From Alistipes sp. (lineage in GTDB: Bacteria > Bacillota > Clostridia > Oscillospirales > Ruminococcaceae), in NCBI GenBank assembly GCA_023667265.1, contig JAMPAJ010000001.1, positions 676,797 to 740,796 on the forward strand: a stretch of 64,000 bases of DNA. The letters run 5' to 3'. Positions 8,896 to 16,786 of this stretch are shown here, in pieces (positions within the stretch are counted from its first letter, which is position 1; each line of letters opens with the position of its first letter). Position numbers and translations under genes: made by a program. Under the pieces are notes generated by a model, which ran no database searches, was not told the origin of the DNA, and saw only the letters and a program-made list of their open reading frames with translations.

Positions 8896-9195
8896 TCACA
8901 AAACGCCCTTCTTTTTAAGTCTGTCAAAAACAATGCTGTAGCCGTCGCTGCCGTCCTGGAGCGAGCGGTTAACTCTGCTTATTGTAGCCGTACTTGCACC
9001 GGTTTCTGAAACGATGCTGTTGTAGACGCGGTGCTCGTCAAGAAGCCGGGCAACGTGAAAACGCTGAGCAAAGGATTTCAGCTCGATGGTGGTGCAGAGA
9101 TCAACAAAAAATTTATAGCAGTCGTCAACTGATTCCAGTGTAAGGATAGCCTCGAAGAGCTTATCCATATTCTCTGATTTGATTTTATTGTTCAA
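8896..9195 (-). CDS. YerC/YecD family TrpR-like regulator
   Basis: The 99-aa product has the TrpR-like helix-turn-helix of the YerC family: FAQRFHVARLLDEHRVYNSIV, then GASTATISRVNRSLQDGSDGY as the recognition region. Its length is typical. Such proteins are DNA-binding regulators of mostly unknown targets and lack the tryptophan pocket of true TrpR. A consensus promoter lies about 80 bases upstream. The gene ends 44 bases before the GH9 cellulase in the same direction, with no visible terminator between them. Confidence 0.85.
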   Translation of the reverse strand: MNNKIKSENMDKLFEAILTLESVDDCYKFFVDLCTTIELKSFAQRFHVARLLDEHRVYNSIVSETGASTATISRVNRSLQDGSDGYSIVFDRLKKKGVL

Positions 9196-9276
9196 ACTGA
9201 TCTCTCCATTCTGCCGTACAAACAGCTTATTTTTCAGGTAAAATCAGATCTTAGTCCGACACTTCACCTACAGTAT

Positions 9277-9305
9277 ATCATACCACAAAATAAACAATTT
9301 GTAAA
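9277..9305 (-). promoter_or_regulatory. Promoter of yerC (possibly yerC-GH9)
   Basis: On the minus strand: TTTACA, 17-base spacer, TATGAT. Confidence 0.65.
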
Positions 9306-9422
9306 TAGCAATTATTAAAAAAATGTAAATTTGTGAAATATATCCAATGTCCTGCGCCCTGGTATGGTGCTTTTGACAATTGGATATTATCATTAAATAA
9401 TTCTCAGACTTGTCCTAAACTC

Positions 9423-9447
9423 AAAAAGAGAGCCGAAGCTCTCTTTT
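9423..9447 (-). terminator. Terminator of RNase P RNA
   Basis: On the minus strand, AAAAGAGAGC TTCG GCTCTCTTTTT directly follows the RNA's 3' end. Confidence 0.85.
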
Positions 9448-9797
9448 CATGACCAGACCGATAAGCCGGGTTCTGTCGTGTGCGGCAATTTATCTACGCT
9501 TACCGTCGCCGATAAGCTCAAGCCGTCATTACCCTGTATCCCCCGAGCAGGAGTTAAGACACAAAGTACCAATAGACGTTGCATCGGGTAGGGTTTACAT
9601 AGCTATGCAGTCTCCTGCACACTGGTGAGCTCTTACCTCGCCTTTCCACCTTGACCGCGCCGTTTCCGGCATGGCTGAATATCTCTGTTGCACTTGCCCT
9701 AAGGTCGCCCTCGGCTGCCGTTAGCAGCTACCTTGCTCTGTGATGCCCGGACTTTCCTCATAAACTTAACGTTTTCCGCTGCCGCATAGTCTGCTCA
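9448..9797 (-). ncRNA. rnpB: RNase P RNA, bacterial class A-like
   Basis: On the minus strand the 5' part has the P4 core GAGGAAAGTCCGGGC, then GGGCGACCTTAGGGCAAGTGCAACAGAGA. The 3' part has GACAGAACCCGGCTTATCGG, the partner strand near the CCA-binding loop. These are signature RNase P sequences. The molecule is about 350 nt, flanked by a perfect-spacing promoter and a terminator. It is the catalytic RNA that matures tRNA 5' ends. Ends are estimated to within a few bases. Confidence 0.95.
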
Positions 9798-9803
9798 TTA
9801 TTA

Positions 9804-9832
9804 ATTATATCATTTTTCGGGACATTTGTCAA
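9804..9832 (-). promoter_or_regulatory. Promoter of rnpB
   Basis: On the minus strand: TTGACA, 17 bases, TATAAT, a full consensus. It begins nine bases after the stop of the HAD gene. Confidence 0.85.
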
Positions 9833-9840
9833 GACCTTTT

Positions 9841-10629
9841 TCAGATCAGCCCGAAATGCTTCAGCGCATTATATATCCCGTCGTCGTTTATGGCTGTGGT
9901 TACGTAGGAAACGTAGGGATAAATACTCTCTGCGCCGCCCATGGCAATGCTGTTCGGCACTGCTCTGAGCATGGGAAGATCATTTGCGCTATCGCCTATT
10001 GCGTAGGCGTTTTTCAGCGGAATATCCAGCATTTCCAGAATTTTTTCAATCGCCGTGGCTTTGGTGAAGCCCAGAGGCACGTTTTCATAAAATCCGCCGC
10101 CTCTGTCTATAATATCGAAATATCCGCCTATATCCCGTCGGAAACGCTCCATGTCGCAGCCGGGATTCTCCCAGATAACGAACTTGTCAAAGCAGAACTC
10201 CGGATCGTCAGCACGACGGTCGACAGGTATTCCGTCGTCGACGAAATCGGCTAAAAATCCGTCTAAACCGGAGTTATGTACAGCCGTATCATCGAAGAAG
10301 TATCCGTCACGGTGCTCATAAACCGGAGTTACACCGCATTCCCGGAGTATCCCGGCGATTTTCCGGCAGAAGCTCTGTTCAAGACCGTTATAGAGCAGCA
10401 CCTCATCCTTGTACTCGATATACGTTCCGCAGCCGCATATATAGCCGTCAAATCCCAGCTCCCGAACCTCCCGGCTCACATTGAAAATAGTCCGCCCTGT
10501 ATTTATAAACGTAATACAGCCGTTTTCCCGTGCCTGAGCTATCGCTTTCCGTGCGCTGTCCGGGATGCTTCGCCGCCGATCCTCCGTAACGAGAGTGCCG
10601 TCAATGTCGAAAAAAATTGCAGAAGTCAT
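9841..10629 (-). CDS. Cof-type HAD family phosphatase
   Basis: The 262-aa product carries HAD motif I FFDIDGTLV near the N-terminus (nucleophile Asp and general acid Asp), motif II FINTGR, and motifs III/IV FTKATAIEKIL...YAIGDSANDLPML. The C2-type cap between them (about 80-190) and the total length fit the Cof/YidA group, which dephosphorylates sugar phosphates and nucleotide-like metabolites in the cytoplasm. The exact substrate cannot be read. It lies downstream of the signalling operon, separated by about 130 bases that include a copy of the hairpin repeat. Confidence 0.88.
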   Translation of the reverse strand: MTSAIFFDIDGTLVTEDRRRSIPDSARKAIAQARENGCITFINTGRTIFNVSREVRELGFDGYICGCGTYIEYKDEVLLYNGLEQSFCRKIAGILRECGVTPVYEHRDGYFFDDTAVHNSGLDGFLADFVDDGIPVDRRADDPEFCFDKFVIWENPGCDMERFRRDIGGYFDIIDRGGGFYENVPLGFTKATAIEKILEMLDIPLKNAYAIGDSANDLPMLRAVPNSIAMGGAESIYPYVSYVTTAINDDGIYNALKHFGLI

Positions 10630-10677
10630 AGTAATATCAAGTCTCCTCTGTTTTTTGAATACAGACCAAAGGTCTAA

Positions 10678-10750
10678 GGGAATGCCCTCTCCTGCAGGAC
10701 TCCGCCTCTGGACTCTGCAAAAGGAACCAGTCCCTTTTGAAACCCGATTC
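10678..10750 (-). repeat. Multi-hairpin 3' repeat, copy A (partial)
   Basis: On the plus strand this shares GCCTCTGGACTCTGC plus AAAAGGAACCAGTCCCTTTTGAAACCC with copy B at 14124-14254. It lies 12 bases after the stop of the REC-kinase gene, in the same sense as that gene. The distal hairpins present in copies B and C are degraded or absent. Confidence 0.75.
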
Positions 10751-10761
10751 AGGCTATACTG

Positions 10762-11841
10762 CTACGTTCTCGCCGGGAACCAAAGCGAAAACTCCGCGCC
10801 CTTATCGACCTCGCCATACGCCTCAACTCTGCCGCCGTGACGATCCATTATCCGCTTTATCAGGGCAAGTCCCACGCCGCTGCCCTCAAATTCCTCGTCG
10901 GAATGAAGCCGCTGGAACACCTGGAAAAGCTTGCCCGAATAGGTCATATCAAAGCCAGAGCCGTTATCCCTGATCTTTATAACGCTGTAGCCGCTCTCTC
11001 TCCTGCCCGTCAGCTCGATGACCGCCTTTTCACGCTTTGAGGTGTACTTTATTGCATTGGAAAGCAGATTTTTCAGCATAATGCCCACCAGCACCTCGTC
11101 CGCGTCGACCAGCGGAAGCTCTCCAAGCTTAAACTCGATATCCCTGCCCTCCGGCTCAAGCTCGTAAAGGTCGTCGAATATATTCTGTGCGATGCCGGAA
11201 ATGTCGATATGATGAACATTCGCCTTTACATTGCACATCTTCGAGAACTCGAAAAGACGCTCTATCATAGTCTTTGTCTGAGTCGCCTTTGAGACTATCA
11301 TGTCCATTATGGTCGCTATGCCGTCGTCGGCGTCATCGCCAAGCTCCGAACGCAGCATCTCTATAAGCATATTTATAATGTTGAACGGCGCTTTCAGATC
11401 ATGTGAAACGGCTGAGCAGAACTGCGTCAGCTCGTTGTTCATTGCCGTAAGCTGCCGCTGCTGATTGTACACCTGCAAATGGGTCTTTATCCGGGCGAGG
11501 TATTCCTCCTTGATAAACGGCTTTTTTACGTAGTCGCAGCCGCCAAGCTCGAAGCCCTGGACTATCATTTCCGGACTTGTCTCAGAGGTCAGAAAGATTA
11601 TGGGAATATCCCTCGTCCGGTCGTTTGCTTTTATCATGCGGCAGACCTCAAGTCCGTTTATATCCTCCATTTGTATATCCAGAAGTATCAGATCGGGAAT
11701 ACGCTTCTCCAGAAAGCGTATAGCAGCCTTGCCGCTTGACGCCGCAAATACGCGGTAGCCCTCGGCGCGGAGAAGCGTTCCAGAATAAGCGATATGGTCG
11801 GGCATATCGTCGACTACAAGTATTTCAGCATAATTTGTCAT
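10762..11841 (-). CDS. Soluble REC-histidine kinase hybrid
   Basis: From the ATG at 11841 the product is 359 aa. An N-terminal receiver domain (about 5-120, phospho-acceptor Asp55 in LILLDIQM, Lys in VKKPF) joins directly to a HisKA domain (His147 in AVSHDLKAPFN) and an HATPase (LKNLLSNAIKY, IRDNGSGFD, GSGVGLALIKRI). It has no membrane segment or sensory PAS/GAF domain, so the receiver is presumably the input. It is last in a three-gene operon with two other REC proteins, 10 bases after the AraC-type regulator. The start follows GAGGA; an in-frame TTG at 11847 is less well placed. Confidence 0.9.
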   Translation of the reverse strand: MTNYAEILVVDDMPDHIAYSGTLLRAEGYRVFAASSGKAAIRFLEKRIPDLILLDIQMEDINGLEVCRMIKANDRTRDIPIIFLTSETSPEMIVQGFELGGCDYVKKPFIKEEYLARIKTHLQVYNQQRQLTAMNNELTQFCSAVSHDLKAPFNIINMLIEMLRSELGDDADDGIATIMDMIVSKATQTKTMIERLFEFSKMCNVKANVHHIDISGIAQNIFDDLYELEPEGRDIEFKLGELPLVDADEVLVGIMLKNLLSNAIKYTSKREKAVIELTGRRESGYSVIKIRDNGSGFDMTYSGKLFQVFQRLHSDEEFEGSGVGLALIKRIMDRHGGRVEAYGEVDKGAEFSLWFPART

Positions 11842-11851
11842 ATCCAATTCC

Positions 11852-12619
11852 TCACTTTGTCAGCTCCGCTTTGAACTTCGAGGGCGTAACGCCTGTCAGC
11901 TCCTTAAACACCTTTGTGAAATAGTCGACAGAGGAATATCCCAGAATATCGCTGATCTCATAGGCTTTATAGTTTCCCGTGCGCATAAGCTCCTTGGCAT
12001 ATTCGATCTTCACACGCGAGTAGAACTCGTGAAAGGTGACGCAGAAATGCTGCTTGAACAGCTTTCCGAAGTAGTCCTTGCTGTAGCCGTGAGCCTCGGC
12101 AATATCCTCAACGGAAAAAATCTCGCCGTAATTTTTCGAGCAGTACAGCGCGACCTGGCTCACAAATTTATTCGTATCTGCGGAGACTTTAAGCTGATTG
12201 AGGATCACCTGCACTCCCGGCTCGATCTTACTCTCGGCGTTCATCTCGTCGATGCGCTTCTTAACACGGAGCAGTACCTCCTCCATTTTCTTCTGGTCAA
12301 CGGGTTTCAGCAGGTAGTCGAAAGCCCCTAGGATAAGACCCTGCCGTGCATATTCAAATTCGTCGTAGGAGCTGGCGAAAATGACCGGAACGGTATTCCC
12401 TTTTTCGCTGAGGGTACGGAGCATCTCGATACCGTCCACAAAGGGCATCCTTATATCCGTGAAGATCAGGTCGAACTGCTTTTTCTCCAGCAGCTCCAGA
12501 GCAGCCTTGCCGTTTGCAGCCTCCGCCGCTATTTTAAATCCGCACTCAGTCCAGGTTTTCATTTTCGAGTAAATAAAACGGAGAGCCGCATCGTCCTCCA
12601 CCAAAAGAACCTTATACAT
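11852..12619 (-). CDS. AraC-type response regulator (YesN-like)
   Basis: The 255-aa product has an N-terminal receiver (Asp55 in FTDIRMP, Lys near 105 in LLKPVD) and a C-terminal AraC/XylS double helix-turn-helix at about 155-253 (YSKDYFGKLFKQHF..., ISDILGYSSVDYFTKVFKELTG). This layout is the YesN class, which in Firmicutes usually controls carbohydrate-uptake or degradation genes. The start overlaps the end of the REC-Hpt gene by 8 bp. It is the only DNA-binding protein in the operon and so is the likely output. Confidence 0.92.
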   Translation of the reverse strand: MYKVLLVEDDAALRFIYSKMKTWTECGFKIAAEAANGKAALELLEKKQFDLIFTDIRMPFVDGIEMLRTLSEKGNTVPVIFASSYDEFEYARQGLILGAFDYLLKPVDQKKMEEVLLRVKKRIDEMNAESKIEPGVQVILNQLKVSADTNKFVSQVALYCSKNYGEIFSVEDIAEAHGYSKDYFGKLFKQHFCVTFHEFYSRVKIEYAKELMRTGNYKAYEISDILGYSSVDYFTKVFKELTGVTPSKFKAELTK

Positions 12620-13553
12620 TTTCGTACACCTCCCGGTTACTGATTATTTCCAGAAAATCGTATGCCATAACGGCATTTTTCAACTGCTCAAACACAGGAG
12701 CAGTCATATTTTTTTCAAAGCAGCAGATATTTTCCGAGAAAAGCTCCGCCGCGTACACGTCGAAATCCTCGCAAAGGGAAAAGAATTTCTCACGAAGCTC
12801 CTGCCAATTCGTCTCCACGCAGAGCTTCTCCGCCTTTTCGCTAAGTCCGGCTCGCTGTCTTGCGACCTCTTCAATGGTGTCCTGCCATATAGCCGTGAAA
12901 ATATCGAGGCTTCCGCAGCTGTTCTGCCGGAGCTCGCTGCCCAGAGTACAGGCTATCCTGTAGAGCCTTTTGCAGAACATATTTCCGGAAATACCGACGA
13001 TGTTGTGGAGTATCTCACGTGCGCCGAGGTAGTTTCCGTTCCACACATAGTCACGGAGAGCCGTGCAGTCGTTTCCGTGGATATTGAGAAATCTGTCAAG
13101 AAGCCGCAGCACAGCCCTTTCGTCCTTCATCACGGCAAGAAGCTCGTCATAGGCAAAGAGGGAATCCGAGTCAGCCTCCTCTTTTTCTCCGGGCATTTCA
13201 AGGGTGAGATACCTGCCGAGCAGCTCTTTAAGGTCGCTCATTTGCAGCGGTTTAAGGAGTGCGCCGTTCATGCCGCTTTTTTTGAACTGCTGATCGTCCG
13301 GGTCTATCTTATCGGCAGACAGGGCGATGATCGGCGTAGAGCTGTCCGTTTCCCTGATAAGCTCAGCAGCCTGAAAGCCGTTCATATCGGGCATCTGGAT
13401 ATCCATAAAAATCATAAAGAACTTTTTTTCCTGTACAAGTCTGACGGCAGCCGAGCCATTATCGGCAGTCACGACGGTAAGACCGCAGCTCTCCAGCATT
13501 AGCCGCTGGATCTCCAGGGTAATTTCGTTGTCATCGACTAATAGAAATTCCAA
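12612..13553 (-). CDS. REC-Hpt phosphotransfer protein
   Basis: From the TTG at 13553 the product is 313 aa. Residues 2-117 form a receiver (Asp7/8, Asp51 in MIFMDIQMPD, Lys101 in LLKPL). Residues about 135-235 look like an Hpt domain, with candidate His183 in ARELHN-like AREILHNIVGISGN and the downstream helix LYRIACTLGSELR. The last 75 residues are unassigned. REC-Hpt fusions usually relay phosphate between hybrid kinases and response regulators. It is first in the operon. The start choice favours 13553 because GAGG lies 8 bases upstream; a TTG at 13559 is too close to it. Confidence 0.82.
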   Translation of the reverse strand: MEFLLVDDNEITLEIQRLMLESCGLTVVTADNGSAAVRLVQEKKFFMIFMDIQMPDMNGFQAAELIRETDSSTPIIALSADKIDPDDQQFKKSGMNGALLKPLQMSDLKELLGRYLTLEMPGEKEEADSDSLFAYDELLAVMKDERAVLRLLDRFLNIHGNDCTALRDYVWNGNYLGAREILHNIVGISGNMFCKRLYRIACTLGSELRQNSCGSLDIFTAIWQDTIEEVARQRAGLSEKAEKLCVETNWQELREKFFSLCEDFDVYAAELFSENICCFEKNMTAPVFEQLKNAVMAYDFLEIISNREVYENV

Positions 13554-13585
13554 AACCAAGACCTCATTTCTATTTTATTTCTTTT

Positions 13586-13614
13586 ATTATATAATTTTTG
13601 CAGGCGTTTGTCAA
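13586..13614 (-). promoter_or_regulatory. Promoter of the REC signalling operon
   Basis: On the minus strand: TTGACA, 17 bases, TATAAT. Confidence 0.85.
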
Positions 13615-14123
13615 GGCAAAGACAAGATTAAAACAGCAAAAAAAATTGGGCTTCAAAAGGGATGGTTGTCCCTTGTACGTGCGAAATTTCGAGACACACA
13701 AGACGGACACGGCGTGCCGTGTCCCTACATAATCAAATTTCTTCAATTCGCGAAGAAAACCTCGTCTGATGATATATCAGCGACCGTAGGACGCGGCTAC
13801 GTGAAATTGCCAGCGGGTGCTACCCGCCACGCTGAAAGAGGCTGCATAATTGCAGCCTCTTCATGTTATGTTATGTCGGCAAGGAGAGGTGGAAGCCGAC
13901 GGCAGATTTCTTCCGGCGGCTAATTTCTCTCTGCCGCCGATATATCAGGTTTTCTATCCGGGAAATGCCTGTCCATGACTCTTTGTCGCCTTGACTCTTT
14001 TTCATTCACTCATTCAAGGCATTTCCTTTTCTGTTATTATAATACCATATCCGCCGCGGTAATTCCACCGTAATTTTCCGTGATTTTACCATATTATTCC
14101 GTGATTCAGCTTTGCTACATCTA
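13615..14123. other. Gene-free region rich in hairpins and repeat fragments
   Basis: No convincing gene on either strand. It holds a fragment of the dispersed hairpin repeat (about 13652-13677, AAAGGGA/TCCCTT), a perfect 20-base palindrome at 13705-13724, a copy of the 70-bp degenerate repeat (about 13749-13818), a hairpin at 13811-13834, a terminator-like AAGAGGCTGCA/TGCAGCCTCTT stem at 13836-13861, and short direct repeats of TTTCCGTGATT at about 14075-14110. It looks like accumulated intergenic debris between two minus-strand operons. Confidence 0.6.
13705..13724. repeat. Perfect 20-bp palindrome
   Basis: GGACACGGCG / TGCCGTGTCC-type self-complementary sequence, fully palindromic over 20 bases, inside the gene-free region. 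Confidence 0.7.
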
Positions 14124-14254
14124 AGGAGACGCTCTCTCTTGCAGAGCGTCTAAAGGCATCATCGACCTATGGTCGATATGGGACTCTGTCCCATACCCTG
14201 CCAAAGGCGGTGCCTCTGGACTCTGCAAAAGGGACCAGTCCCTTTTGAAACCCA
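14124..14254 (-). repeat. Multi-hairpin 3' repeat, copy B
   Basis: Four hairpins occur in series: GACGCTCT/AGAGCGTC (14128-14150), ATCGAC/GTCGAT (14161-14177), ATGGGAC/GTCCCAT (14178-14194) and AAAAGGGAC/GTCCCTTTT (14227-14246). The order and linkers match copy C at 46017-46207 in reverse complement. It lies directly 3' of the GH31 gene and in its sense. Confidence 0.85.
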
Positions 14255-14272
14255 ATTTAATGGGCTCCCCGC

Positions 14273-16588
14273 CTATGCTATCTCTATCTCCAGTCCCTGG
14301 GTGCTCTCAACCGTAAAGGGCTTATCAGTTCCGGAAACTGTTACGATCAGCTTATCGTGATCTCTCTCGACCCTGATATCCGCAGCGATCTCGCCGTCCT
14401 TGCTGTAAACTGTAGTCTTTGCAGCCGAACCGTCAGCCATATTGTAAACAACTATCCTCATGTTGTCCGCATAATCATATTCAACGCTCTTCTTGAAATC
14501 GCCGTAAACCATGATAGAACCGGGCTTTGCATAGAGCGGCAGTCCGAAGTAATCGTATGTTCTGGTGTACCACTTTCCGCCCTCAAGCTCCTCGCCGGTC
14601 TGGATATCCGTCCATACTCCGCAGTCCGGGAGGTAGAAGCTGCACTGTCCGTCCTCGCTGAATACAGGCGCAACGAGCAGACTGTCGCCAAGCATATACT
14701 GTGTATCGACAGTAAGAGCCGCCTTGTCGTAAGCAAAATCCACAACCATGGCGCGCATCATGGGCACGCCGGTCTTGTGCGTCTCAACAGCGCTGCGGAA
14801 GAGGTAGGGCATCATTCTGCCTTTGAGCTTTACGAAATGGCGTGAAACATCGCAGCTTTCCTCGTCAAAGCTCCAGGGCACGCGGTAGGAGGAGTTGCCG
14901 TGATAGCGCGAGTGAGTGGACATAAGTCCGAACGCCGTCCAGCGCTTGTAGAGATCGGGGGAAGCCGTAGCCTCGAAGCCGGAAATATCGTGTGAGAAGA
15001 AGCCGAAGCCTGAGAGACAGAGGGAAAGTCCACCGCGGAGAGTCTCCCACATGGACTCATAATTTGCAAAGCAGTCGCCGCCCCAGTGTACCGGGAATTT
15101 CTGTCCGCCGACAGTTGCAGACCGGGCAAAGAGGCAGGCGTTGTTCATGCCCTTTGCCTCCTGGAGAGCCTCGAAAACTGTCTTATTATAAAGGTATGTA
15201 TAATAGTTGTGCATCTTGTACGGATCGGAGCCGTCGAAGTAGACAACATCGGTAGGGATACGCTCGCCGAAGTCGGTCTTGATAGCGTCCACACCCAGCT
15301 CGGCCAGCTTTTTGATCTGGTTTGCGTACCACTGGCGCGCCTCGGGATTTGTGAAGTCGATAATGGCAAGTCCCGGCTGCCACAGGTCGCACTGGAAAAC
15401 AGAGCCGTCCTTATTCTTGATGAAATATCCCTTTTCCATGCATTCGTCGAAAATCGGAGCGCGCTGTCCAACGTAGGAATTTATCCATACGCAGACCTTC
15501 AGGCCCTTTTCTTTAAGTCTGGAAATAAAGCCCTTTGGATCGGGGAACATATCGTTGTCCCACTCGAAGCTGCACCACTGGAACTCCTTCATCCAGAAGC
15601 AGTCAAAGTGGAAGACCTCCAGAGGGATATCCCTGCGCTCCATTTCGTTGATAAAGGAGGTCACAGTTTCCTCGTCATAGCTTGTGGTAAAGGAAGTAGA
15701 CAGCCACAGTCCGAAAGTATATGCAGGCGGAAGAGCCGGCTTTCCGGTGAGGTCGGTGTATGCTTCAAGGACATTTGCCACTGTCTCGCCGCCGAAGATG
15801 AAATACTCCATGCGCTGTCCCTGTACTGCAAAGGAAACCTTTGAAACGGTCTCGGAGGCGACCTCAAATGTAACGTTTTCCGGGTGGTTCACGAACACGC
15901 CGTAGCCTCTGGAGGAAACGTAGAAAGGGATCGACTTATAGCTCTGCTCGGAGCAGGTGCCGCCGTCGTTGTTCCAGACCTCCACAGTCTGACCGTTCTT
16001 CACGAAGGTCGAAAACTTCTCGCCGAAGCCGTAGATGTACTCGCCCACGCTGATACCCAGCATCTCCCGGATATACGTATTATCGCCGTTATCCGACTTT
16101 GCAAAGAAGCGGCCGCCCTCCTCTGCTGTCTTTTTATTTCTGGTGAACCAATCCTCCTCCTCGATGAGAGAGGTCGTGCGCCAGCCCTCCTTTGTGAGAA
16201 GTCTGTCGTCGTACCAGTAGGATATCTCGTAGCCGCCGCCCTGGCAGCCGATCTTCACCTTAGTTCTGCCGGAGATCAGCTCATAGCCGCCGTTTTCCAG
16301 CTTATTTACAACAGGTCTGAAGCCTGGGTCCTCGTAAAGCTCAAATGCGGGAGCTTTTTTCACGGCGCCCTTGAAATGCTCGATAGAGACCTTGATGCTG
16401 TTTTCAAGGGTAGAGGTGAAGCTGATAGTGAGCATAGGTCCGCCGAGAGTCATTCCGCGGTTGCCTATCCACTGATTTGTGGCGTACACAGTCACAGAGG
16501 TCTCGTCAGCCTCAACGGTGTACATCTGGGTTGCGTAATTAACGCTGTAGCCCGGCTTATTAAGCCAGAATCCGTCTGAAATCTTCAT
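14273..16588 (-). CDS. yicI: GH31 alpha-xylosidase, YicI type
   Basis: The 771-aa product is full length for YicI. The nucleophile is Asp439 in AIKTDFGERIP and the acid/base is Asp505 in VHWGGDC; the 66-residue spacing is that of YicI. The N-terminal beta-sandwich (about 1-250) and C-terminal beta domains are present. There is no signal peptide, so it acts in the cytoplasm. The family removes alpha-1,6-xylose from the non-reducing end of xyloglucan oligosaccharides (isoprimeverose and larger). It is transcribed alone from a well-spaced promoter, divergent from the aldo/keto reductase, and ends in copy B of the hairpin repeat. Confidence 0.92.
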   Translation of the reverse strand: MKISDGFWLNKPGYSVNYATQMYTVEADETSVTVYATNQWIGNRGMTLGGPMLTISFTSTLENSIKVSIEHFKGAVKKAPAFELYEDPGFRPVVNKLENGGYELISGRTKVKIGCQGGGYEISYWYDDRLLTKEGWRTTSLIEEEDWFTRNKKTAEEGGRFFAKSDNGDNTYIREMLGISVGEYIYGFGEKFSTFVKNGQTVEVWNNDGGTCSEQSYKSIPFYVSSRGYGVFVNHPENVTFEVASETVSKVSFAVQGQRMEYFIFGGETVANVLEAYTDLTGKPALPPAYTFGLWLSTSFTTSYDEETVTSFINEMERRDIPLEVFHFDCFWMKEFQWCSFEWDNDMFPDPKGFISRLKEKGLKVCVWINSYVGQRAPIFDECMEKGYFIKNKDGSVFQCDLWQPGLAIIDFTNPEARQWYANQIKKLAELGVDAIKTDFGERIPTDVVYFDGSDPYKMHNYYTYLYNKTVFEALQEAKGMNNACLFARSATVGGQKFPVHWGGDCFANYESMWETLRGGLSLCLSGFGFFSHDISGFEATASPDLYKRWTAFGLMSTHSRYHGNSSYRVPWSFDEESCDVSRHFVKLKGRMMPYLFRSAVETHKTGVPMMRAMVVDFAYDKAALTVDTQYMLGDSLLVAPVFSEDGQCSFYLPDCGVWTDIQTGEELEGGKWYTRTYDYFGLPLYAKPGSIMVYGDFKKSVEYDYADNMRIVVYNMADGSAAKTTVYSKDGEIAADIRVERDHDKLIVTVSGTDKPFTVESTQGLEIEIA

Positions 16589-16641
16589 AAATTTTTACTC
16601 CTTAAAGCCGCCTGCCTAAAGGCGGAATAGTTTGCAGGATA

Positions 16642-16670
16642 ATTATAACACACAATCGACCAAATTGCAA
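16642..16670 (-). promoter_or_regulatory. Promoter of the GH31 gene
   Basis: On the minus strand: TTGCAA, 17 bases, TATAAT. A CCGCCTTTAGGCAGGCGG-type hairpin lies in the leader, between it and the AAGGAG site. Confidence 0.7.
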
Positions 16671-16724
16671 TAGCCGTATGGAAAATTTTAATAGTCTTTA
16701 CAAACAAAATTGTTGATAAAGTCA

Positions 16725-16753
16725 TTGACACATTTAATTATTTATTGTATAAT
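16725..16753 (+). promoter_or_regulatory. Promoter of the aldo/keto reductase operon
   Basis: TTGACA, 17 bases, TATAAT, a full consensus, with GGGAGGT ahead of the ATG at 16787. Confidence 0.85.
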
Positions 16754-16786
16754 ATAGTCAGTAATCACATTTGGGAGGTACATAAC

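Noticed and set aside
14169-14360. Small open frame across repeat copy B
   Set aside because: A related peptide (DMGLCPIPCQRRCLWTL) also appears in the repeat at 45950-46217, but only because both lie in the hairpin repeat. The frame is not maintained in copy A, and no ribosome site is present.
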